From positions 13,320 to 77,319 of the forward strand of contig JANNCV010000042.1 in assembly GCA_031386985.1 (NCBI GenBank): a stretch of 64,000 nucleotides of DNA, in the 5' to 3' direction. Below are positions 8,363-16,179 of the stretch, one piece after another. Each line of letters begins with the position of its first letter. Position 1 is the first letter of the stretch. Both the position numbers and the translations under genes were made by a program. This DNA is from JANJUB01 sp031386985 (GTDB lineage: Bacteria; Armatimonadota; Fimbriimonadia; Fimbriimonadales; Fimbriimonadaceae). The notes under the pieces are model-generated. The model ran no database searches, was not told where the DNA came from, and worked only from the letters and a program-made list of their open reading frames with translations.

Positions 8363-8931
8363 CAGTCTTGGGTGTAGCAAAGCTCGCGGTAAACGCGCTT
8401 GTAGTTCTCGCCGGATTTCTCAAAAATATGGCACCACTGAAGTTCGCCCGCGTAAACGTGGATCGTAACGGTTGGGGTGGCCTCGGCATTCATAATTGTG
8501 TGGTATTCAAAGGGCGGAATGAGCGCTCCCGCATCGCCGATTCCAGCTACGATTTCTTGCTCTTGCTTGAAATTAAAACAATCACCTTCGCAGTTTTGAA
8601 GATCGTAACTCACAACCTTTATTCGGCCACGGTACACGCATTCAACGCACCAGCAACCGGCGTGATCATGAATCGGAGTTCCCTGCCCCGGTCCCCAAAC
8701 CATAATGACAACGCTATAGCGACCCTCGGGATCTTTATGGAGCAAGCGACGGGCGTATTTCACTTCGCACGGCTTCAAATAGACCGCCGGCACGAAATCT
8801 TCCTGAGAAACGACGATGTCATGAAGCACATCTTTGATGCGGTGACACCTAGTGCATTCATCTTCAATTTGAACTGCTTCATCTAAAAGCGCGATCATTT
8901 CGCGGCAACGCGTTGAGGTTTGGGCCGACAT
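8362..8931 (-). CDS. cdoA: Cysteine dioxygenase type I (cupin)
   Basis: 189 residues. The cupin iron site reads TPIHDHAGCWCVECVYRG (His-x-His plus the cysteine that forms the Cys-Tyr cofactor in bacterial enzymes) and the second cupin motif has PPFEYHTIMN. The enzyme oxidises L-cysteine with O2 to cysteine sulfinate in the cytoplasm. An extra CTRCH near residue 30 and clusters of Cys elsewhere are notable but not diagnostic. It leads the operon with yeiH and rdgB; its TGA stop overlaps the yeiH ATG by one base, which implies coupled translation. Confidence 0.9.
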   Translation of the reverse strand: MSAQTSTRCREMIALLDEAVQIEDECTRCHRIKDVLHDIVVSQEDFVPAVYLKPCEVKYARRLLHKDPEGRYSVVIMVWGPGQGTPIHDHAGCWCVECVYRGRIKVVSYDLQNCEGDCFNFKQEQEIVAGIGDAGALIPPFEYHTIMNAEATPTVTIHVYAGELQWCHIFEKSGENYKRVYRELCYTQD

Positions 8932-8967
8932 GCCTAGATTCTAGCAGAGGTGAGGAGCGTTCTGCGG

Positions 8968-8973
8968 TAGAAT
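8968..8973 (+). promoter_or_regulatory. Possible -10 box of the tRNA-Arg gene
   Basis: TAGAAT sits 11 nt before the tRNA 5' end, a fitting distance for transcription start. No good -35 is seen 16-18 nt upstream, so the call is weak. Confidence 0.3.
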
Positions 8974-8984
8974 TGTGTCTTCAG

Positions 8985-9060
8985 GCGGACGTAGCTCAAT
9001 GGATAGAGCATCAGTCTTCGGAACTGAGGGTTGGGGGTTCGAGTCCCTTCGTCCGCGCCA
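8985..9060 (+). tRNA. tRNA-Arg (anticodon TCG), CCA encoded
   Basis: A 76-nt cloverleaf: acceptor GCGGACG (8985-8991) pairs with CGTCCGC (9050-9056), followed by discriminator G and encoded CCA. The D arm is GCTC/GAGC, the anticodon stem TCAGT/ACTGA encloses loop CTTCGGA with anticodon TCG, and the T arm has loop TTCGAGT. It reads CGA codons (and possibly others by wobble). Single isolated tRNA gene. Confidence 0.96.
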
Positions 9061-9092
9061 TTGTTTTTGGGAACGTTCGAGCGCTTTGCGCA

Positions 9093-9181
9093 GTTCGGTT
9101 CGCCCTATTGGGCTTTGTTCGGTGGCCTTCGGCCCGAACCTCCGAACTTCCCCCGAACGCAAAGCCCGAACCATTCCGAAC
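9093..9181. repeat. Nested palindromic CCGAAC/GTTCGG array
   Basis: Five CCGAAC copies lie at 9134, 9142, 9153, 9166 and 9176. Inverted GTTCGG copies lie at 9093 and 9117. Within this, GGGCTTTG (9110-9117) pairs with CAAAGCCC (9160-9167) and continues as TTCGG/CCGAA, giving a 13-bp stem with a 2-nt bulge. Inside it GGCC-TTC-GGCC forms a second hairpin. It fills most of the gap between tRNA-Arg and the small ORF. It could be a REP-like element, a degenerate terminator or a multi-site operator. Confidence 0.6.
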
Positions 9182-9290
9182 CAGCGAAGCCCCCCATTAT
9201 CGGCACTTCATAACAAAAACCTCATATTTGCGTGGAACAGAATGCAGTATTTCTCGTCTATACTTCTTGGTACCCACCGAGGAGGGAGAC

Positions 9291-9497
9291 ATGACCACTG
9301 GAACACCAGAAGGGTTGCATCTCACTGAGGAGGAAGCATTCGGTTTGTTGGCGATGTGTCTCACTAGCCCGCACGGCTTGGATGCGACATCAGAGGGAGC
9401 GCTGAGAAAGCTCGCGGAATACGCACTATCGGTTAGCAATTATAAAGAGGACGATCGCACGATCAACCTCGCTAAATACACCGCGGGGTCAGCGTGA
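9291..9497 (+). CDS. Small hypothetical protein (68 aa)
   Basis: Starts MTTGTPEGLHLTEEEAFGLL at 9291. A very good ribosome site (GAGGAGGGA) ends 3-4 nt before the ATG, and a strong terminator follows the stop, which together argue for a real monocistronic gene. The sequence is acidic and helical with no membrane segment or cysteine cluster beyond one Cys. Family not recognised. Confidence 0.7.
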   Translation: MTTGTPEGLHLTEEEAFGLLAMCLTSPHGLDATSEGALRKLAEYALSVSNYKEDDRTINLAKYTAGSA

Positions 9498-9509
9498 GAT
9501 CGCAACCCT

Positions 9510-9544
9510 AGGGCGACGGAGTTAAATCGGTCGCCCTTTTTTTT
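9510..9544. terminator. Rho-independent terminator
   Basis: AGGGCGAC (9510-9517) pairs with GTCGCCCT (9530-9537), followed by a run of Ts to 9544. It terminates the small ORF on the plus strand. It lies just past the stop of the minus-strand gene ending at 9554, for which it has no T-run. Confidence 0.92.
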
Positions 9545-9553
9545 GTTTGCAAA

Positions 9554-10165
9554 TTAGCTGGTTCTGATCCCAGGGTGATTCGGGAGATGGGTCTCACCGT
9601 ATACTTCCATGTCCTCCAAACCATAGAAGTCAAGCAGTTCATGTACGGTTTGGTGCATTGCGAAGGTGCTGGGCAAGTAACCGCAAAGTAGCTCAGCATG
9701 GCCTTGTGCATCAATGAGGTAGACCGCATTCGTGATAAGCACGCTTGAGCCACGAACCGACTCTTTTGCAAAGAACTGGCCAAGCCCGATTGCATCAAAG
9801 GACTTTGGTCGAAACCACCGGAAAGGGCCGGACGAGTAAGTTATGCATGTCCGGTCCGCACGAATCTCGCAAATGTTCAGCGCGTAGGCTGCCGCGCAAT
9901 AAGCGATTGCAAAGCCACTGATGGCGAAGAACGCAGTAAATCCGATGATGCCGCCCACAGACCGGTCTCCAGATGCGGTTGGGGAGTTCCCGGCTGCCCA
10001 CCCAAGACCGGTGAACAGCGGGAAAGTCAAAGTGTAAACGAGGTACTTCTTCGATCCGAGCGCCCACCGCATGCTCAGAGTTTCGCCTGATTTTTGAACT
10101 TGTAACTTTTTGTCTTTCGGATAGATCACAACAACTGTACGTGCAAGCGGACAAATCGGTGGCAA
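9554..10165 (-). CDS. Two-TM membrane protein with PH-like flanks, hypothetical
   Basis: Up to 203 residues. The start is uncertain: TTG 10165 gives the full frame, GTG 10129 gives MIYPKDKKLQVQKSG; neither has a clear ribosome site. Two membrane segments lie at about residues 45-60 and 75-98 (numbering from 10165), between a short N-terminal beta-rich stretch and a soluble C-terminal domain (EIRADRTCITYSSGPFRWF ...). This arrangement resembles bacterial PH-domain membrane proteins, but I cannot confirm the family. Divergent from the next gene. Confidence 0.65.
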   Translation of the reverse strand: MPPICPLARTVVVIYPKDKKLQVQKSGETLSMRWALGSKKYLVYTLTFPLFTGLGWAAGNSPTASGDRSVGGIIGFTAFFAISGFAIAYCAAAYALNICEIRADRTCITYSSGPFRWFRPKSFDAIGLGQFFAKESVRGSSVLITNAVYLIDAQGHAELLCGYLPSTFAMHQTVHELLDFYGLEDMEVYGETHLPNHPGIRTS

Positions 10166-10212
10166 GCGTAGTTATGCAACTCTGGCTCCCGTCGTCGCGT
10201 CCTATCAAACAT

Positions 10213-10740
10213 ATGAGCCCAAAACAACTAGCGATCATCGGATGTCGGCTCTTGGCGCTGTACCTATTCGCTCTGCTGATGAATACGGTTGGGCAGCTTT
10301 GGCTAACCATGTCATTGAGGGCACAAGCACCCGAAGTCTTCCTCGCGACGCAGAACTTCCAATATGCCGGAGTGATCGTGACGGCCGTGATTAACGCGTT
10401 TTTGTGCTTCTTATTGTGGGAGCGCGCACCGTGGGTCGCCAAACTTATAACAAAGGATGCCGAAGGGCCCGTCAATAATTTGGGCCCGCTTCCGGTAAAT
10501 CAATTGTTTCAGTCCGTGGGGTTACTAGCGCTACTCTTTCGACTCCCAAGTTTGGGTGAAGGAGCTTATTTTGCTTTCATGAGCGAGCGAGAGGATCCGG
10601 CCGCCCTACCCCTGTTTTGGATCAACCTACCCGTAGTTCTCCTCGCCCTATTCTTCCTCTTGGGGGCCAGAAGAATTTCGAGTTCTGTGCAGAAGTTTTG
10701 GAGCCCATCAGATGGGCAAGGGAACGCGGGAGATTCATAG
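10213..10740 (+). CDS. Four-TM integral membrane protein, hypothetical
   Basis: 175 residues from the ATG at 10213 (MSPKQLAIIGCRLLALYLF...); starts at 10141 and 10174 are also in frame, but this one places the first membrane helix at the N-terminus. About four hydrophobic segments (residues ~8-28, 48-68, 95-112, 132-150) and a short polar C-terminus. No family recognised. The next gene begins 17 nt downstream on the same strand, so they may be co-transcribed. Confidence 0.65.
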   Translation: MSPKQLAIIGCRLLALYLFALLMNTVGQLWLTMSLRAQAPEVFLATQNFQYAGVIVTAVINAFLCFLLWERAPWVAKLITKDAEGPVNNLGPLPVNQLFQSVGLLALLFRLPSLGEGAYFAFMSEREDPAALPLFWINLPVVLLALFFLLGARRISSSVQKFWSPSDGQGNAGDS

Positions 10741-10757
10741 GGAGTTCAAAGTAAAGT

Positions 10758-11846
10758 ATGAAAACGCTCCTACTCCTCGCGGCGCTCATTCCAAACCTCG
10801 TTTTAGCGTGTATCAACGACCGCGATACGCTGGCCTTTGAGAAAAGAAATGTTGACGCCTTAAACCGCATTGAGAAGGAAACTGACCCGAAAAAGAAGGC
10901 GGAGGCGATTCAGGAGTTGGTTCTACGTGCGATTGGCGGGCGATTCGAGCGATTTCCCGCGAAGTACTACGAGATGCGAATCGAGCGGCTTTTGAAGAAA
11001 GGCTCGCTCACTCCCCCAGAATACGACGACCTCGCGGTGGCCTATGATCGAATCGGCAAGATTGATGACGCAATTAAGGTGATTCTAAGCTCCAAGAGCC
11101 AAAGACTCGTTAAGGATCACCGCTACAGCTTCCACGCGAATTACGGGACGTTCCTGGTTCACCGTTGGATTGCCAACGGTCACACCGATAAAGATATCAA
11201 AACCCTAGAAGAAAGCATCACCGAGATTAAGAAAGCCCTAGAAATCAATCCAAAGTCGCACTTTGGACGGGAAAACGTGCAACTCGCGCTGGAAGAATCG
11301 TGGTTGCCGGAGAATCGCGACTCCAAATACTATCTGCAAACCCGCTTGAAGAGTGATGAACCCGTAGTCGGAGCAGCGGGAATCATCATGATGGGCCTCG
11401 GATACGAGTTGCCCGATATCTATCATCTTCTGGCAACATCACACGTTCGCGGTCAAGCTTCCGATTCAAGAATGCAGGATTTCGCAACGAAGAGGCTCCG
11501 CGATCTGCAAGCTGCCGGCAAGGATTTCATTGTGCAACCGATTGGCTCACGCTCTGGCAGGCCCTACGTGACCGACGAAGGCTACGCCGATTTGATTGCG
11601 GATGGAGAGAAAGTTCATCAAGCTCGTACGGCCTACATGGCCCAACGCTTTGCGCGAGGCGAGCACCCTGACACTCATTCGGGTTTCTGGGCGAATTGGG
11701 TTGAACCAGATTATCCGACGCTCCATAGGATTGCCGACCCCATCCAAACTGCAATTACTTGGACTATCGGGATCGGCGGCTCCGCCCTCGGGTTGGCAAT
11801 AGTATTGACGATTCGCAAGGTTGTTCGCCGAAAACGTGCCCTATAA
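10758..11846 (+). CDS. Secreted, C-terminally anchored TPR-like protein
   Basis: 362 residues. A signal peptide (MKTLLLLAALIPNLVLAC; Cys after LA gives a possible lipobox) is followed by helical tetratricopeptide-like pairs, for example YDDLAVAYDRIGKIDDAIKVI and ITEIKKALEINPKSHFG. A membrane segment at about 335-355 ends in RKVVRRKRAL, giving a positive inside anchor. The protein probably faces the periplasm as a scaffold. The stop TAA overlaps a TATAAT-like run 7 nt before the next ATG. Confidence 0.7.
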   Translation: MKTLLLLAALIPNLVLACINDRDTLAFEKRNVDALNRIEKETDPKKKAEAIQELVLRAIGGRFERFPAKYYEMRIERLLKKGSLTPPEYDDLAVAYDRIGKIDDAIKVILSSKSQRLVKDHRYSFHANYGTFLVHRWIANGHTDKDIKTLEESITEIKKALEINPKSHFGRENVQLALEESWLPENRDSKYYLQTRLKSDEPVVGAAGIIMMGLGYELPDIYHLLATSHVRGQASDSRMQDFATKRLRDLQAAGKDFIVQPIGSRSGRPYVTDEGYADLIADGEKVHQARTAYMAQRFARGEHPDTHSGFWANWVEPDYPTLHRIADPIQTAITWTIGIGGSALGLAIVLTIRKVVRRKRAL

Positions 11847-11853
11847 TATAACC

Positions 11854-12375
11854 ATGGACAAACTTGATGCACTAGAAGTCAAGAAGAACTGCCCGGCGAG
11901 TTGGAGCCGCATGGAGGGGAGTGACACGGTGCGCCATTGCACCCACTGCAAGCACAACGTTTACAATCTGACGAACATGACCCGGGTGGAGGCGATGGAA
12001 CTTATCGAAACAACCGAAGGGCGGTTGTGCACCCGCTTCTATCGCCGAAAGGACGGCACGATCATCACGAAGGACTGTGGGTTTAAGGCATCTCCGTGGG
12101 TCTACACTTTGCGCGCGGTAACAGGTGCGGTCGGCCTCGCCGTCATTCTCGCTTTGTTTACGCCCGTTCACGCGGGTGCCGGTTCTTTCTCGCCAAAGTT
12201 TGAAAAGAAGCAGTTGCAATCCAAAATCAAACTCTATAATGACTTACTAAAAGAAGAGAAAGACCCCGAGGCGCGCCGAGAGTATCTTGAACTGCGGCGG
12301 AAGGTGTATGGGGAGATTGCGGCCCTGTACGAGCGCTACGCCGACGATCCGTCGCAGTTGGAAGACCGGTCCTAA
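11854..12375 (+). CDS. Cys-rich N-terminal domain protein with one TM segment
   Basis: 173 residues from the ATG at 11854. The N-terminal ~70 residues hold a conserved cysteine pattern: KKNCPASW, then VRHCTHCKHNVYNLTNMTR, then RLCTRFYRRKDGT and TKDCG. This domain occurs in uncharacterised proteins of several soil phyla and looks like a small metal-binding fold. A membrane segment follows (~90-112), then a charged helical tail (YNDLLKEEKDPEARREYLELR). It sits 7 nt after the TPR-like protein gene, so the pair is probably one operon. Function unknown. Confidence 0.75.
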   Translation: MDKLDALEVKKNCPASWSRMEGSDTVRHCTHCKHNVYNLTNMTRVEAMELIETTEGRLCTRFYRRKDGTIITKDCGFKASPWVYTLRAVTGAVGLAVILALFTPVHAGAGSFSPKFEKKQLQSKIKLYNDLLKEEKDPEARREYLELRRKVYGEIAALYERYADDPSQLEDRS

Positions 12376-12438
12376 GTCTCGGCAAACAAGTCCCACCTCG
12401 GGGCCACTTCTCAACGGTATCCTTTGGGGATTATTGAA

Positions 12439-15240
12439 CTAACTCTTCGACTGGGCCGAGCGGAAGATTGCGTTGAAGAGGAGTTTGAAGGTTCCGTGGG
12501 ATTGGCCTCGGAAGAGGATTTCGGGGCCGTAGAGCACAACCCTTCCCTTCCCGAGCGGCACATCGGCGACGCCGATGGTGTCCTTCAAAACCTCCTGCCC
12601 CCACGCCCACCCGGAGCGAAGGGGTTTGCCGGAATCGTAGAAACCGACGGTCTGAACCCCCTCTCCATCTCCCGATGGGGAGGGGGCAGGGGGTGGGGAA
12701 ATCCGGAACGCCGGCGAGTTATCGTACATGACATCAACATAGTCGTCCATCCCCACAGTCAACGGCCCTTGGTTCAGTTTCATCCTCAAAACCGACCCTG
12801 GGATGTAGAACTTGGTGTTTGGTAGGTTCCCGCCCTTCTCGTCAACCAAAGCGCTTTCCACCGGCAACTGAAGTTGGCGAGAGATGTTTAGGGCGCTGGA
12901 GCCGATGCAGAGCAAATGCCCACCCTTTTCGACAAACTCCTTGAGGCTAGCGATGGTTTTGGCAGTGATACTTCCGATTCTGCGGCGATACAAAAGGGGG
13001 ACGGTTGGGTCATCGGCGAGGTTTTGACCACCGCCGCCTTGAACGGAGCCTCCAGTTTCTCCGCCTAGATCGGGCAAGATGCCCGAGGCACCCACGGGCG
13101 GGACGCCGGTGGCACGGGGGGCGGGAATCGCTCCATCGGGAAAAATGATGCAATCGTACTTCGCATTCAAGTTCCCCGCATCAAGATCGGGCGGGAAAAC
13201 AACGTCGAAGTCAAACGCGAACTGCTCTAGCACCCATCGGGTCCAGCCCGACTCCATGGAGCCACCGTAGCGATCCCAGAGTGCGACCCGGGGAGTCCTT
13301 TCAAGCTTCGCAGTGTTTCCTCCGGACAGTTTGGAGTAAACATTCCCAAACATCGCACCAACGCCTCTGACCCTTGCGGTGGTTACACCCTTGACGGCGT
13401 TCCGATAGTCCGAATCAAACACCTCCAGACCGGCTTCGGTCAAGTTAACTTCCAATCTGGCTTTGGCCGCGTTATTACGAATTTGATAAGCCGCCAACTG
13501 CGTCCAAGGAATCGTGAACCCTGCATAATCGATGCCAGTCGGATTGGGTCCAGTGTCGAGCCACTCAACTTGTCCAACTGACGTCAAGTCAAGATGGCCA
13601 GGAGCCGGATAAACTGGATCGGGCGTTACCAAATGCGCTTTGAAGATCTTAACTGTACTTATCTCCACCGGAACTAACACTCGTTCAAACTTCACCCCCA
13701 TCTGAAAAGCCAGCGTGTAACCGGCATTATCATAGGGCGGAATCGGAGGGCCACCAGGATATTGAAAGTCATTCGGATGATCTTGGGGCTCGAACATGTC
13801 CAGCACATGAGGGCGAAACGCTTGATCGCATCTGACAACGAATGAGCCTTTGGACCAAACTCCTTCCCTACCAGGAGATTTGGTATCTTCCGTCAGTCGC
13901 TCCACCTCCACTCCACACTGTATAAGTTTCTCGACAAACTTACAAGCCGTCGGAAAATCTGGCTGATCTGAAGGGATCACGTACATCCGCGCATCCCGGT
14001 TTTCGGGTTTTTTCATGCCCTCGGCCCCAAGCGCTATCCGTGATGGATAAGGCGTCCAGTTATTCTTCGAACCCAACTCAATCTGGTTCTTCGCGGCGCG
14101 GTAAAAGTCAAACAACAGCTTCTCTCGGTTCCGAGAGGCGTAATCCAATATCGCGTAGTTCGCCGAAATCTCATATTCCAGCGAATCTCGTAAATGCCAC
14201 ATCCGCCCCGCCTCAACTGGGAATGGCACATCGGTCGAAGGGATCTGGAAGCGAGGCACGAAAGGTAGTGGCCCCGGATTGGGAGAGCCGTACGTCTCGG
14301 TCAGAATCCCAATCATGTTGTGGAAGTAAGTGGTTGTTCGCAAGCCGCCGTTCCACCAGGTTGAATAAAGCGTCGAACCGCGCATCGCCGTTCCCCGTTT
14401 CCCTTCGCTGATCATGCGTTGGTGCATGAAGGTGCCGAGCAGTTCCGTCCCGATTTCAGTCATCGGGTCCATATGGTAGTTAAAGGGGTTTCGGAACGGC
14501 GGGCAGAACATGATCGTTCCAGCGGGCGCGCTCTGGTGGTGATTGTAAACGATCTGGGGATACCACGTCGAATACAGAATCCGGTTCATGTTCTTGGTTT
14601 CCGCCATGTTGTTGGCGTAGAAATCGCGGTTGTTATCGTGCCCGCAATACTTCTGATACAGCACCGGCAAACCCGCCAGAGACCGCTCTGAGGGAACCGG
14701 CTTGCGCATATACCAATCCGCCACTAAGTCCATTCCATCCGGGTTCGCATGTACAAGCAGGATCACACAATCCTTGAGATACCGCTTAACCGAAGGATCA
14801 TTCGAGCTCGTTAGGCGATAGGCAGTTTCGATTAGCTGCTGAGCTACCAACGATTCGCTCGCGTGCAATCCGCCGTCAATCCAAACCACGGCCTTTTGCT
14901 TCTTGGCATAGTTCAGGGCATCGGCGTCATCTTTGAAACCCCGCCCCCGGGCCAAGCGCTCGCTTGCTTTTCGATAGCTCTGCAAGTTGCGCCGATTTCC
15001 CGGATCGGTCACGATCGCCATAAGCTGGTCCCGTCCATCTTCGGTTTTGCCGATACTCTCTAGGCTCAACCGATCTGACTTTTTGTCAAGCTCCTGCATG
15101 TAGGCCGTGTATTGCTTATAGTTCGCGAGCCAATAATCTTCACAAACATCGTGCCCGAAAAACTCCTTCGGGGAAGGAACTTGGGCCAAACCGCTGCCAA
15201 TCAGCGAAATGAGGGCAAAAACTGGAAATATGCGACGCAT
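12439..15240 (-). CDS. Secreted M14 zinc carboxypeptidase-like protein
   Basis: 933 residues. Signal peptide MRRIFPVFALISLIGSGLAQ; M14 domain in the N-terminal half: zinc ligands in GGLHASE (HxxE) and the later YNHHQSAP, substrate-side HANPDGMDLV, and a candidate catalytic Glu in GILTETYGS. The long C-terminal part (~450-933) is not recognised and may be a flavodoxin/GATase-like or beta domain. The gene carries two in-frame low-complexity inserts encoded by hairpin DNA (residues around RATGVPPVGASGILPDL and ISPPPAPSPSGDGEG), each matching palindromic repeats rather than protein structure. Role: periplasmic or extracellular peptide degradation. Confidence 0.85.
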   Translation of the reverse strand: MRRIFPVFALISLIGSGLAQVPSPKEFFGHDVCEDYWLANYKQYTAYMQELDKKSDRLSLESIGKTEDGRDQLMAIVTDPGNRRNLQSYRKASERLARGRGFKDDADALNYAKKQKAVVWIDGGLHASESLVAQQLIETAYRLTSSNDPSVKRYLKDCVILLVHANPDGMDLVADWYMRKPVPSERSLAGLPVLYQKYCGHDNNRDFYANNMAETKNMNRILYSTWYPQIVYNHHQSAPAGTIMFCPPFRNPFNYHMDPMTEIGTELLGTFMHQRMISEGKRGTAMRGSTLYSTWWNGGLRTTTYFHNMIGILTETYGSPNPGPLPFVPRFQIPSTDVPFPVEAGRMWHLRDSLEYEISANYAILDYASRNREKLLFDFYRAAKNQIELGSKNNWTPYPSRIALGAEGMKKPENRDARMYVIPSDQPDFPTACKFVEKLIQCGVEVERLTEDTKSPGREGVWSKGSFVVRCDQAFRPHVLDMFEPQDHPNDFQYPGGPPIPPYDNAGYTLAFQMGVKFERVLVPVEISTVKIFKAHLVTPDPVYPAPGHLDLTSVGQVEWLDTGPNPTGIDYAGFTIPWTQLAAYQIRNNAAKARLEVNLTEAGLEVFDSDYRNAVKGVTTARVRGVGAMFGNVYSKLSGGNTAKLERTPRVALWDRYGGSMESGWTRWVLEQFAFDFDVVFPPDLDAGNLNAKYDCIIFPDGAIPAPRATGVPPVGASGILPDLGGETGGSVQGGGGQNLADDPTVPLLYRRRIGSITAKTIASLKEFVEKGGHLLCIGSSALNISRQLQLPVESALVDEKGGNLPNTKFYIPGSVLRMKLNQGPLTVGMDDYVDVMYDNSPAFRISPPPAPSPSGDGEGVQTVGFYDSGKPLRSGWAWGQEVLKDTIGVADVPLGKGRVVLYGPEILFRGQSHGTFKLLFNAIFRSAQSKS
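12657..12686. repeat. Perfect 13-bp-stem hairpin inside the M14 peptidase gene
   Basis: Positions 12657-12669 pair with 12674-12686 around the loop TCCC (one G-T pair), then a G-rich tail GGGGGTGGGG continues. The layout resembles a common family of intergenic hairpin repeats, but it is read in frame as a Pro/Gly/Ser-rich stretch of the peptidase. Confidence 0.6.
13070..13112. repeat. Two-hairpin repeat inserted in frame in the M14 peptidase gene
   Basis: First hairpin TCGGGCA-AGA-TGCCCGA (13070-13086). Second hairpin arms 13092-13100 and 13104-13112 around the loop GGA, with one mismatch. The loop centres are 24 bp apart. The same loops and the same 24-bp spacing recur at 50658-50699, so both are copies of one dispersed element. 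Confidence 0.7.
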
Positions 15241-15287
15241 GATGCGTTTTACCCAGACTTTTGCCCGCCGTTGTTCGACCTTATCCT

Positions 15288-16130
15288 ATGCGAATCATTA
15301 ATTCAATTGTCATCATCGCACTTCTTGGGGTCATAGGATGCTCGTCCAGCCCTTCAGTTTCACAAGCAGCCAAGCCAAAAGAGGCAGACATTACGGGCAA
15401 ATGGTCGGGCAAACTTGAAGTTCCCAAAACCGCTACTGATGACCCAGCCGCCAAACTCGCGGAGAGCATGGTTGATATGTTTGGAGAGTTCGTTCTCGAG
15501 TTCAAGGCGGGGGATCGCTACACCCTAACCGTTATGGGAATGCCCACAGAAGGGGCTTATGTGCGCGCCGGCAGCAACCTCACGCTAAACCCTGAAAAGA
15601 TCATGGGAATGACCGTTGAAGAGGCCAAGAAGGAAGCAGCGAAGGCCGGTCGGACTTCAAGCCAAGATCCCGGCGCACCCATAAAGGGCTCGTTTAGCGC
15701 CGATGCCACGACGCTAACCCTCGACGATAACTCTGGCTCTAAAGGTAGCTTAGTTTTTCATCGCAAGGTCGAAAAGCCCAAAGTTGTGGGGGCTGCAACC
15801 GCAACAAGCGAAGAAGCAAACCTGGTTGGCTCTTACACGGGTGTGACTGATCCTTCAAAAGCCAAGCCAGATGAACTGCAGATGCTCAAAGCGATGGATG
15901 GAAATCTCAAACTCGTTCTCGATAAAGACAACACCTTCGTGCTCAACATGATGATGGAGGGAAAAGGAAAGTGGTCGGTTAAGGGCGATATCCTTTCCCT
16001 GAAAGCAACCGAGATGTCGGGGGTCAAAGCTTCGCCCGAGGACAAGCCGCTTACCTTTAAGATAAAAGGTACGAAGCTAGTTCCCATAGATGGCGGAAAA
16101 GAAGCTCCTTTCTCGTTCAACAAAGATTAG
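15288..16130 (+). CDS. Lipoprotein of a tandem three-member family, copy 1
   Basis: 280 residues from ATG 15288: MRIINSIVIIALLGVIGCSS is a lipoprotein signal (lipobox VIGC). The mature part has two similar lobes. Lobe one has GKWSGKL, a YTLTVMGMP strand and NLTLNPEKIMGMT, then TTLTLDD; lobe two begins LVGSYTGVTDPSKAKPDE and has LVLDKDNTFVL and GKWSVKGD. The same order of motifs occurs in the next two genes. Probably beta-barrel or calycin-like; ligand unknown. Confidence 0.78.
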   Translation: MRIINSIVIIALLGVIGCSSSPSVSQAAKPKEADITGKWSGKLEVPKTATDDPAAKLAESMVDMFGEFVLEFKAGDRYTLTVMGMPTEGAYVRAGSNLTLNPEKIMGMTVEEAKKEAAKAGRTSSQDPGAPIKGSFSADATTLTLDDNSGSKGSLVFHRKVEKPKVVGAATATSEEANLVGSYTGVTDPSKAKPDELQMLKAMDGNLKLVLDKDNTFVLNMMMEGKGKWSVKGDILSLKATEMSGVKASPEDKPLTFKIKGTKLVPIDGGKEAPFSFNKD

Positions 16131-16179
16131 AGAGGATTGGGAGCCAGCTTTTTACTGTGCAAACCAACGATAATTAGGG

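Noticed and set aside
9236..9264. Promoter for the small 68-aa ORF (TATACT at 9259)
   Set aside because: The -10 is good but no acceptable -35 is present at 16-18 bp; not listed.
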